Source: Tubiluchus corallicola (Eukaryota; Priapulida; Priapulimorpha; Priapulimorphida; Tubiluchidae). Taken from it: 64,000 nucleotides of DNA. The notes below the pieces were generated by a model. That model did not search any database. It was not told where the DNA came from and saw only the letters and a program-made list of their open reading frames with translations. Location of the stretch: NCBI GenBank assembly GCA_030141605.1, contig JAQGDQ010000363.1:53501-117500 (forward strand). Reading direction: 5' to 3'. Below, one piece after another: positions 18,611 to 31,300 of this stretch. How positions within the stretch are numbered: position 1 is the first letter of the stretch; every line of letters starts with the position of its first letter. The position numbers and the translations under genes were made by a program.

Positions 18611-19261
18611 TTACTCTATGTTGTTACTGAGCTGAGATAAAATCCATGCTGAAGTTTGGGTGCGCACTAAAAAACGTAATCTTGAAAAAATTAATGTCAA
18701 AGTTTGCCATTGTTTTTTGTCCTTTTCTGCAAAAGCACTTGGCAAATGCGAAAGTGTGGTTGCTATGGACTTTGAAACAGTACGTTGAAGTTATGTTTAA
18801 CCCCAGTAGATGGCTTTTTCAGACAAAGATCTGGGCATTGTAACAGAAAATAGTTCCACAAGCAAAATAACAAGCTACCATCAGAGTTTGATTTTTCCAA
18901 GTTTTTCATAATTGCAGTATTAATTTTAAGACAAAGAAGTGATTAAGGGATTATAAAATTAAATTTTTAGAACATTTTCCCGATGATTTAATGCTAGAAT
19001 ATAAATGCCTAATATGTTTAGTATTTGTAAAGTTTTCCATTTGACCCAATTCTTGGTGCATTCTTCTTTGAAGATAGAACTTACTAGTCTAGTCTTTTCT
19101 CATATTCTGCTCTCATGAAGTAGTTTTAACTATGCCGACTTTTGGGTGGTTTTGGTTTGCAAGCACACATTTCTTGGCTTTCAGAATTGTATATGCAGAA
19201 TGTAGTGTTACCATTCTTTTTACCACGGCTGATAATATGTTCTATAACGTTTACTTTTAGT

Positions 19262-19366
19262 ATGTCTGTGAGGACAGATGGTATCTCAGGTAGATGGAAT
19301 CACGTAGAAAAATTTCTGGAACGTTTAGGGCCTCTTGCACATCCGGACTTTGAGCCTGGACCAGAA
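19262..19366 (+). CDS. UBA3: UBA3 exon 1 (first coding exon recognised)
   Basis: ATG lies one base after an acceptor-like ttttag, so an upstream non-coding exon is likely. It encodes [20 protein letters not shown] to GPE. Donor gtaagtg. Confidence 0.85.
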
Positions 19367-22300
19367 GTAAGTGTCTGTGTGATTTCAGATTTCTAGTTTA
19401 AATGACGATGCAATTTGGTTAAAATTATCGTTTGATAGCTTGGGGAGGGGGAATATTTATTATAATGTCTCTGCTCTTTTTTTTGTAGAATATTTTACCT
19501 TTTTTATGCCATTTGGCATTCCATAAGTCACATCAGGATCTACTTTGCGTTAATAGGTGTGGCATGACTCAAACCTGGTTCGTTATCCAGGCTGTGCCGG
19601 TAAGATAAATTACTGGGTGGGTGGGAGGTTACTAGTGAAGCGCGATTTTAAAATTTTGTAATTTGACTATAATCTTGTTCTTGTAATTCGATATCACGAT
19701 TTATCATTTGCGACATTTTTTATTGTTTTATTTACAATGTTTCTCAATGATTGCAGCGCAAGTATAGCTTATAACCTGCTACCAAAACTGAATTTACAAA
19801 CCGAAACCGATATTTATGAAACACGGGAAACTGATACTGAATCATTTTTGCAAAATCAACTGCTATTAAAACTGAAAAAAGAGAATTCTAAAATGAGAAA
19901 AATATTTTGTTTTTTGTTTGCTTGCTTTTATTTGCTGTGATTACTTACTGATATAAAATTCTAATACAAAAAGGCACGGATGTTTTATAGTATAGAATCT
20001 CAAGTTTGATGGAGTGGCTTACCTTAAAAATGTGTTATAACGTTTTTGGATGTAAGTATCCTTAATGATTAATGTTTAAACATCATAATGCTTCATTAAA
20101 AATAAGCTAATTTTATTTTGTAGATATTTTGTTGTCTTATTATCCAAACTAGTCAGTCATACATTATTTTTTTAAATAATTATTCATTTGTAATCATGTG
20201 ATTATTTTCCAGGCTACTTTACGCAATGCTAGAATAAATACATTATCAGCTTCTGCAGTTTTGAATAATGGCACATTTTACTTTCAGGTCCTTGAGTTTA
20301 TTCAGCACATGTGCCGCGTCTTGGTGATAGGCGCAGGTGGCTTAGGATGCGAACTCTTAAAAGACTTGGCATTTATGGGTTTTCGCCACATCGATGTCAT
20401 TGACATGGACACTATAGATCTTTCCAATTTAAACAGACAGTTTTTATTTCGCAACAAAGACATAGGTAAACCAAAAGCGGTCTGTGCTGCTGAATTTATC
20501 AACAGCAGAGTGGATGGGTGCAACGTTGTTCCGTATCCTTTTCGCTCATTGTCATTCTCAGGTTGTTTAGATTTTGTAATGACAAATTTTCTAAATAAGT
20601 ACTTGAACATTTTTCAGTTTCTGTTTCAAATATTATTCATTTAACATAATAAAATAATAGACATTTTCTTGAACAAAGAAGACTGAAATAACAGTTCAGT
20701 ATAAATGTGTGTTCTAAGATTTCTGATGAATGATACAAAATGTGAAAAACTCAGTAACTGTTATCACTATAATTTTACTTGATGCAAAATTTATTCCTTG
20801 TTCCTTTTTTATAATTTCTTTGCTTTTGTTGGTTGTGCCTTTGACTTATCTTTTAGTCATTATAACAAAATACAAGATTTTGATGAAGATTTTTATCGCC
20901 GTAAGTATTGCTTGCATAACATTTGTGTAAAATTTCATTTTTAATTGTGCTTTACTCTGTCGATAATAATAGTATCATGAAAGACACTAAACATAGTAAA
21001 GTACTACAAAATTTGTTTAAATTTATATGTGTTTGTTTAATATAATCCACATTAAAGCATTTCTCAAATAATGACTTTTTGACAATTCATATTGACATCT
21101 ATCTTAAACTCACTATCTTAAACTGAAGTTTTTCTAAAAGAAATTTTCTGTGTTCTTTGCGTACTACTAATTGAAGTATACGTATTTATTACATAACTTC
21201 TTATCTAATCAATGTCTTTTTTCTAGAATTTCATTTAGTTGTCTGTGGTTTGGATTCAATTGTATCCAGAAGATGGATAAACGGCATGTTGGTGAGTGAG
21301 AAGCTGCATCTACATATTCATTTTCCTCCCTTTTTTATTTACTGCCACTAATGTTAGATCAGATTATATGAACGCAAATGTTTCATTATAATTGATTTTC
21401 TTCTTTACAATAACAAACATGAAAGAAGCATGCTTATTGGTTCTCTGACTGCTTGTCTTGTAACAACACTGATTAAATTACCTAAAACCTTTAAAGTTTC
21501 TTAAGGACCTGGATTATAGTAATGAAATCATCATGGAAAACATACTTATCTGATATTAAATTTTTGTTTCTTATGAACATGTTTTATTATAATATTATAA
21601 TTATAAATAGACCTTAATCTTCTCATAAAACAGTTTGCTGGTACATTGCATTTTCAAAAATTCCTGTGTATTTTTTATTTGATCTTGTCAGTGTGGTCTT
21701 AGCAGCTTTAATTTTATTTATTCAGCTTAGTTTATTAAATTATGATGATGGCATGGTTGATCAAAGCTCCATCATTCCACTCATAGATGGCGGCACTGAG
21801 GGATTCAAGGGCAATGCTCGCGTTATCCTGCCTGGTATAACAGCTTGTGTCGAGTGTACGTTAGATCTTTATCCACCTCAGGTAACAGCAAGTCTAAACA
21901 AGAACCATTTCCTACCATTAAATTTTTATTAGCAGCGAAATTAAAAGTGTTTTAATTTACGTTTTTATTTATGTTTATCTCATACTTGTGCACATTTTTC
22001 CGATCAGACCACTACCTTGCTGTAAACTTCACATATTTGAGTCAGCTTCAATTTGCTCTAGGTAATCTTGCTGTATTACTAATGAATGATCGGTTACTAT
22101 GAACTCTGTTTAAAACTTAAAAATTTGTACTCTTTCTTTGGATTAACACTGATAAGTAATAATAATAATTATTATTATAATAATAGTAATTATAACAATA
22201 TGGGTCTGTCATTATTATGTTTGTAAAATTGCTGTTAATGTCAATCTGCCTTTGAATGCACTTATAAACATTACTTTTAAACCTTTTGTGCTTAATTTCA

Positions 22301-25300
22301 GAATTTTGTTAATACACAGTTTTTTTATTTTGGTCTAAAGATTTTCTTAAAAATTATGTAATAGTGCTATCAAACTTTAGAATTCTCATAGAATATGTCA
22401 TTAGACAAGCGTCCAAGTAGTTTTTATTTGATCCATTCTGGTCGACACAGTCTGGAATTAAATTTGAGTAGTGATTCATGAATGCTTGGTAATTGATTAC
22501 AGTCAACCCTCGTTAAACTGGACTAATTGGGGGTGGGTGGGTGTTCTGGTTTAGTCGATTGTCCGATTTATCCAATATGCCTATATATGGTCTATATTAT
22601 AAAGGGATAATCACCTTAATAAGGCCTATATACATTGCACTATATACTGTGCACTATATACTATACTGTATATTACTTTAAAATAGTTACCCTGTGAGGA
22701 TAAAGACATTATTGTACAGTTGGTAAGCCGTGTTGTGTTTAGCGCTCCGGCTCGGACGGAAATCGGTCAGTTTCCTTTACCACAGATGACATCCATCTTA
22801 TCCGATATCCGGGCTAACTGGGTCCGGTTTAACGAGGGTTGACTGTATTTGTTTAAATAATTAGCAGAGCACATCTTTAGGAAAAATGAAATTACATTGT
22901 GCTACCTTGCCATCAATATTTTAGATCATTTACTTTAAGCTTGACTTTAACACAGCCAGCTAAATGCTGAAAAGTGCAGGACAGTATTTTTTTTCTATAT
23001 TTATTCACTGAATGATCCTCACTGCATTGATCAGGTTGTTTCAAAAGTTTGACTGGGCATTCTTCTCCCCACACCAGTGTTGAGATGCTAAGAAAATTTC
23101 CAGTGATCTTTCAATATTCTATAGCTTTTGTGCAAAGTTGACAAGCTGGATGTTGTTATAGGATTACTGGTTGCTCTGTTTGTTTTTTCCGAAGTATTTC
23201 CTGCTTCTTGTTTTGTACAAACTGTCATCAAAAGGACATTACTAGGGCATTGACTTAGTAATTGCTTGTACCAAGCAGTACCTCATGAATTACCTCACTC
23301 AGTCACCCCAAGCAGTACCTCATGAATTACCTCAGTCACCCCAAGCAGTACATCAGCCACCTAGTTAAAAAGCTTCCTGATTCAGTGAAGCATTTTGCTG
23401 TTAAAAAAGGAAACAAAAAAGCTGACACAGGGGCAGTAATTTACGGGCAGTCACTCTGCAAACACTCTTCCTTTCATGCACTCTGTTTCTTGTCAAGCAG
23501 GCTTTAAGCTGCTTCAAAATTTGGCTAATTACAAAAGGTTATCTCCTATCAAAGTGTTGTGGCTGGAACATTCAAACCAGAAAAACGATTTAGCTTAAAA
23601 TAAACAGGCTTGAACTCTAAACCCGCAGTTCAGCGTATTTTTACAAACTCAATGTACTAGAATACAATCGTGGAAGAGAACAGTTACAAAGACCACAATA
23701 ACGATGTCTATATATTTTAACAGATTAAGAATCACATATGATCTATTTTATACTAAGTTATTTTATACAATTTGATATCGTATTGATATTTTCTAATGTA
23801 ATGACAGTACTACATTGTTTTGTGTAAGTACATAACTGCAAATACGGCAACTTCATCTTCAAGTTTTTCCTGTTTCTCAAATTCTGATGTTTAATTCTTG
23901 TTGTCTTCAGGTAAATTTTCCAATGTGCACAATTGCACATACACCTCGTCTGCCTGAGCACTGTATTGAATATGTGCGTGTGCTGCTTTGGCCGAAGGAC
24001 AATCCTTTTGGGGGTAAGTGTTGATTTCTTTTAAAACATTCGTTAAAGGCAATCTAATGCATAGTTCACACGTGGTCCTTCAAAACACTGATGTTGAAAA
24101 GAATGGCATTCAAAACATTGAACTATGTTCACATGGGGGGCAGACTTCTTTACTTTTTTCCTTTGTGTCAGTTTAATTTGTTCAGTTCAGAAACAAAACA
24201 AAAACTTACAGTGACTTAGCTGTTTTTCTCAACATTCTTGCTGTAGGCCTCAATAGTCCAATTGTGTTTTAAAGCAACAAAGATAACAAATTTAGTAAGT
24301 TTAGTATGTCAATCGGGCGTATGTCCAATGTGGAAAACAGTTGCACAAATGAAATTGTGATAGAAGTAGTGTTTTCTTTTGAAGTTTTTATGAGAAAATG
24401 ATTTTTGTAGAACTTCAGTTCTGTAAATTAATGAAAATCCTGACTCGACAAAACTCCCTTATCAGCCGCTTGAGTTCTTACATTTTTGTTATCAAGAAGT
24501 AGAATATAAAATGCTATAGACCAGACGGTTTAGTCTAGTGGTAACGCGTCTGCTTCCCGTCTGGAGGTCGTGAGTTCGAACCAGCAGCCCGGTAATATCA
24601 AAGACGTTAAAAATGGTACCTGCTGTTGCCCTGCCTGACGCGTGGTATTTAGGGTAAAAGTGGGGTAAAAATAATCTCTGTTATGTAGTTGTAGGTTGTT
24701 ATTTACAGTCGGCGATAATAGCTCTTTGAGCTAATGTTAATTGTTGACCCAAAAGCCGATTTTAAATAAAGATTATTATTATTGTTATTATTATTATTAT
24801 TAATACTCGAGTTCCGAGTTCTGCAGTAAGGTGTGCTGGGATCAATTAATCAATTTAATCGATTTTGGCTTTTATTTCCAGTCTTCAATTATTTTTTCTG
24901 TTGCCAGTAAAATTGTATTATATTTCACTATTTGTTGATTTCAGCTTATTTTTTGGAAAATAATAAACATAACAAAATATCATCATCATCATCATCTGCC
25001 AATTACGCCTATAGTAGGCATTGGGCAGACAGAATTTTAAAGTAAAAGAAATGTGTCATCAATACATGCAAACTTGGCAGTTAATCCAGCAGAATACTAG
25101 CACTGACATGTCAGTGGCTTCTCAGCACCACTTCCAACCAAGAAAATGTCAGTCGCTGTGGTAAAATAAAGTAATATGGTGGTATTATTATGCAGTAATT
25201 TAGAGTACTGGTACCGTCGCTTATGAGTAAGGGTTTATGATAAGTATAGCTTTCATGTTCACTTGTTTTCTCGTAGTACAACCTGACTGAATTAATTACC

Positions 25301-28300
25301 AAACCCGATTAATTGATTTGAAAATGTAACTGATGTCGCACCACTAGTACGCACTCCCTGCTCCTGGAGTAAAGGCCAGTTGTCTCTTGAACTGATTATG
25401 TTATTATTTTGCAAATTTATTTATTTTTGTACATATATTTCATGGTTAGCAGAATTAAAAATAACTCACTTTTCTTCTGATACATATTAGAATTTTTTGT
25501 GCCCATTTCACTCCTATGACATCATTAAAATAATTAGGCTCATTAATTTTAATTTATTATTTCTGCAGATGAGGTAGGCATAGACGGTGATAATCCTGAT
25601 CATATTCAGTGGATATTTCGCAAGTCATTAGAGAGAGCCGATGAGTACGGTATTCATGGTGTAACGTACAGGCTCACTCAGGGGGTGGTGAAGCATATCA
25701 TCCCAGCCGTAGCATCAACAAATGCCGTCATTGCCGCTGCCTGTGCCACTGAAGCATTCAAAATTGCCTCTAGGTGAGCAGTCTTGTTTGAAGTTTAATC
25801 AGTTATATTAAAAATTACTGATAGTAGAAGATTTTTGACACTTTTTTCGAAAACAGCGAGAAACAAAGAGGATCTCATCTGTATAAAATAGTTTCAATAA
25901 AAAGTAATTATGTGCAAATAAGAAAAAGTAATAGACGTTTTACTAATAAAATTTTTATGTTAGAAAACCATGTACAGTAGCCGCTGCTTAATAGACTCAC
26001 TTTGGGACCGACGTGTTTTGACCCAATTATCCCGATTGAACCTATTAACTGATGGAAGTAGTATTATGAGTCATCAGCTTACTATGCAGTGCAAAGGCTT
26101 TTAATCAATTTTAGAAACAAAGTAATGCCTAAATTCCTTTGTGCAGTTAAAAATTAGAAAAAACATTTTAAAATATTAATTTATATAAGTGAATTAACAA
26201 TAAATTAAAAGTATACATTTCTAAATCACACAACTCTGAATTGGGCATGACAGTTCTGAATCGTCTGCTTACTTACATTGCTCTATGACATAGCCGGTAA
26301 ATGTACTGTACATCTTTGACTATTAACTCATTAAGTCTGAAAGCGTGATTTGCAACTAGAGCATCAAAAGGAAACTGCTAGGCAAGTGATTAAATGTTTA
26401 GCTTCCAGAAATTTTTTGGGTAACGAGGTTAATTGCAGTGGGCGAGCAGGTAACATATTCAAAGCAAAACCGCTACGCTAGCGTATTAGCATGATAAACG
26501 TACACGTTTCCAAACAAAACCGTACTTAACATGATTGTTTCTACATATATCATGCACATAATGAAAGTAATGATGAGATAAAAGTAGGACAGGCTGTTTT
26601 GGCACATACAAATATCTTATTTAAGTACGCGAAGGAAAAATATTGAGTCATTTACCGATAGTTTTTATGTATATTTGAATAGAAACGACTCGTTCCAGGC
26701 GTTTGTGAATCAATCAAGCGATTGAGTCTACTAACCGTGAGTCTATTAAGCGGCGACTACTGTACTCTGCAAAAACTGTTCTATGTCTGGTAGGGCAAAA
26801 CAAGCGCTTACAAGGGTCTATGTTAAATCCTGATATTCAGTGGCAAAAAGTTACGCCAAAGCATTAGAAAAAGAGTTAATTTTTATTTTGCCATAATATT
26901 TGATCATTTTCTGAACGTTATTTGGTAATAGTATTTGTAATAATAGAGTAACATTTTGATAAGTCAGTTTGTCAATCATTAATGGACCACTAAATTATGG
27001 AGAAGCCGTTTGTTGTTTATTTTCGCCTGATAAAACAAATAATAAATTAAGATGTAATTATCTCCTTTACAAATAAAACAACTAGGTTAATTAATGGATA
27101 GATTTAGTTATTTTTAGTTTATAATACATTTATATGTCTACGTGAAAGTGTATGCTATGTATTCACTTTTTTATTTTGAAATGGGGTAATATGGTTCTTG
27201 TTTTTTATACCTACAAACGTATTTAGGTTTACTGGCCATTTACATTGTTTTTGTTGAGAAGTTCTACCAATGTTGTGTGATGTAGAGTTAAAAACTCTTT
27301 TGATGGTACAGGATGGTACAATAAAATAAACCTCTGATATTTTAGCCGAATCTAAAAGTTTCTAAAGAAGCTGGGCTGCTCAACACTTTTGCTTTATCTT
27401 TTTACTTTGACCCTTCTTAGTGAAATAATTTTTACTTGGGGTACAAATGACAAAAATGTTCTGACATTTGAGCATTTCTTAAGAAAATATTTGTGAAACT
27501 TGTAACTGTATATTTTAGGTGCTGCCATCTATTGATTAGTCACTTTAACATTTTACTAGTTAAACTCACCCTTAGTACAATTGTTCGGTCCAGTGAATAT
27601 GCAAACTCACTGGATCTCCCCTATTTTCACTGTAATGGGATATGTGAAGCCAAGTTTTTGCATAGTTCTCTACATATATAAACTGGCTAGATTTCCCTGC
27701 TAGTCACTCTCTGTCTCAGACAGTGCAGTTGTGCATGGGACGCACTGTCTCTCTGTCACACACTCAGTGCTGTGCAGCAGTTGTGATCTTCATTTTACTT
27801 GTGCATTTTACTGTGTATTTAGTGCAATAAAAGTGTTTCAGTTTTTGTGCAAACATGCAATCTAGTGTTTAGTTGTTTTCTACAAGTGTTCAATTTCAAC
27901 TTCACAAATAACTTTCACAATATTTGTGGAGATGATTTTTGTGATTAGATTGTGTTGATGTTCATTTTTTTATATAAAAGGTATAATTGTTGATATAGTT
28001 GTGCAATGCCGCTGCAGAATTACATGATGTTTAATGATGGAGATGGCTTGTTCACCTATACTTTCCAGGCTGAGAAAAAGGTAAAGTTGTAAAATACAAT
28101 AACTATTTATTTATAACAAAAAATAAAGTGCTTTAATGCAGTTTAACAAAATAAGCTTTTTCACGGTTTTAGTGATTGATGATGATCTTGAAATGGTGAA
28201 AGGTTAAGTTTAATAGACAACGCATTTGTGTACACAACGTCTTGCAGCCCTTGCTGTTGAAACAGTAATAGTTTTAACATTTAGCCAGAACCTTACCTAG

Positions 28301-31300
28301 TTCAATTTTTCTTGTTTCCAAGCAAGATCCTGCTAGTAAATCACTCTATGCATAAAAGTCGACGTAAATCAACTGAACTGATGCGGCAGACGGCTTTGTT
28401 TTACCAACATGTCACATGACAGTTGTAGTTAAGACACATTGTTGTGGTACACTTAACCTTTGACCTAGAGCAACTGTGCTTGTACACAATGAAACTGAAA
28501 AAGCTTATTATTAACAGGCAAACTTTCCATTTTAAAGTTTTATAAGCACATTGTAGATGCAGCCATGTTTCTAGCTGTTAATTAGAATTGAATACAATGG
28601 CTCCTACATGAGTCTTCACAAGATAGTAGATTATTATTACATCATTAATACGTTTACTAAATGTCATAAATAATATGCATATTTATTTATCACATGGGCT
28701 TTTTTATGAATTTTTGTACAAAAATGTCACATCCAAAGTAACTGTCATGTTAATTTTGTCTATGGCCGGTTTTGGTTTTTGTTATTGGTCATGTATCTGT
28801 CTCAATTGCCCAGTTCTGGTATCGCGCCATCTCTACTCAAAATAATTGAGTTTAGTACTCACAGACTAAAGAACTGGATTGTGCATATATATTGTTTATG
28901 GGAATTAACCAAGTGAGAGTACATTAACTGCACTAAATGCAAGTGTAATGAGACTAATGCAGTTGATAATAGACTTTAGTCACTTTTTCAAAGGTTTATA
29001 ATCATGAGTTGATCAATTGTTGTTGAAATTTCCTGCCAGGTAATCAGAATAAATTAGACACTCACAAATTGCTGAATGGCACTCTTCCTTTGTGCAGCCC
29101 GCTAAAACATACCAGAGGTGCTGAATGTTTTTCAAAGAGGTTCAGGATTAGAGAATTCTGGATCGGGGGTCGAGATTGTGGCAACCTCGATCCTGGGTGC
29201 CACTAGTGTTTGTAGTCATACTACAGAAAGTTTTACTTACAATCTCGTAGTACAGAAAGTTTTACTTACAATCAGATTTGCTTAGAATTTTTTTAGTTTC
29301 ATAATGCAAGTTTTTGGGTATTTTAATCTAAATTGAAAATTCACTGGTTTTAACGGTTTTATTTTCTTTATGTATATTGTACCCATTTTATACATTTATG
29401 ATTTATATATCTTAGTGGTGTCTGATATTAGAATTGTCATTGTAAATGTGCTACAGAATACACGCATGCAACACACACATGCACGCGCCCGCACGCACGC
29501 ACGCACACACATGGATAGTCCACTATGGAAAAGCAAAATAAACTTTTAAAACTCAAGTAGTGTTTGTGGTGTCCTAGCGTAATGCACAGAATACAAAACT
29601 CTACAATTTTATGCCACGAACACGCATACGGCATAAGTATTTATATCACTGTTAGGTCATCAAAATTGCTACAACAGTTTGTATTAATAGTGAACATAAA
29701 TTTGCCAAAACTGTTTGTGGTGTACTGACATTCCTCACATGAACAACTAATTTGGGTTACGTGAAACTGCACCTAATTCAAGTATGCAAAACCTTTGAAA
29801 ACCATATGTATTGTATGAAATGTTCCATGATAGCACTTCCTAAGATGATTAAAGACCCCTCATAAAACCTTTTTAATGATTAAGTTATCCTCCCCATTTG
29901 AAAGGTTCACGTCTACAAGGCAAGTAAAGACTTGCAGAAAATCATGTTGCAAAAATTTGCCTTAATCCATTTGACTTTCGAATTTCTGAAATCGATGAAG
30001 CTCTAGTCTTTTTGTCAAAATTAATGAGAATTAATGTTCTGAGATCATAGTGTGTAAGCGGAAGAGCAAGTTTTAAGCATTATCAAAGAACCGAAATTAA
30101 AATCTGCATCCTAATTGAAGTGTTAAACCGAAGTGATTAGATTAACATTTGGCTGCCGCATAAAGATTTGGTGCAACGGAAAAATAAAGATATTCTGGAG
30201 GTACATGCATCATCAAAAAATGTAGGCTTTTGTTGCACAGGCAAGATGCTGCAGATGGGACATCCTGCCACCATTGAAAACTACACAGGATATTGCAATC
30301 AGTATTCCTGCATTGTCACTTCAGAGCTCATTACATTAATCTGTAATTTATAACTTCACACAATGCGTTATAAACTATTTGTGGTGTGCTAGCACACTAG
30401 GGCCAAAATATGGTATCAGACTAAAATGGTTTATTAGTTACTTGTATGAAAGAACGAACAAACAAGTGAAATGCAATTTACGTGTAACTAAATGGAAAGA
30501 GGATCCGGGAATGATCCGAAACAAGTGAAATGCAATTTACGTGTAACTAAATGGAAAGAGGATTCGGGAACAGTCCGGAACAAGTGAAATGCAATTTACG
30601 TGTAACTAAATGGAAAGAGGATTCGGGAACGGTCCAGAACAAGTGAAATGCAATTTACGTGTAACTAAATGGAAAGAGGATTCGGGAACAGTCCGAAACA
30701 AGTGAAATGCAATTTACGTGTAACTAAATGGAAAGAGGATTCGGGAACAGTCCGGAACAAGTGAAATGCAATTTACATGTAACTAAATGGAAAGAGGATT
30801 CGGGAACAGTCCGGAACAAGGAAAATGCAGAACTTAAGCAGCAGGGCTCTTTGTATTTATAACGTTGATTTCAAGTTTATGGCTTAATAATATCCTGAAT
30901 CTACGATTGTTGCTTTTTTGAAACTGAACTTAACTAGAATCAGAGTTGAGCTGATTGAGGATTTGGGTCAAGGATTTCTGGATCATTGGATTTATATTAA
31001 AAAAGAAATAAACCATCCTGGCCTTGTGGTCGTGGGTAGGGACTGAACGGGGTTTCGGGCCGGGATGATGATGGAGGTGAACGAGGGAAGGTAATGGCCC
31101 GGACTTGGGCTGGGGCCAGTGTTGGACGTTTTGTGACTGTGCCTCAGTCTATGTGAAAAAACATTGAAATTATTCAGCTGCAAATTGTCGGCCAAGAGAG
31201 TCAGTTATTGATCACATTGATGGAGCTGCAGCGTCGATTATGACAGAACAAACCGATCTTTGAACCACTGGAGTGGCCTCTCCAGGGCGAACGCCGGGGC

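Larger units (their letters stand above)
15726..19261. promoter_or_regulatory. Shared 5' region of the divergent ARL6IP5/PRAF2-like and UBA3 genes
   Basis: The two genes are transcribed away from each other across 3.5 kb, so their promoters must lie here. No TATA box, CpG cluster or first non-coding exon could be placed with confidence. Much of the interval (16425-17520 and 18400-18610) is retrotransposon debris, which has probably lengthened an originally shorter spacer. Confidence 0.5.

Noticed and set aside
18105-18900. Short frames upstream of UBA3 as candidate first exons
   Set aside because: None gives a recognisable UBA3 N-terminus or a donor in phase with the acceptor at 19260.
20198-20287. 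N-terminal extension of UBA3 exon 2 in the same open frame
   Set aside because: The family alignment starts at VLEFIQHM after an acceptor at 20286-20287; the upstream residues match nothing and lie in the intron.
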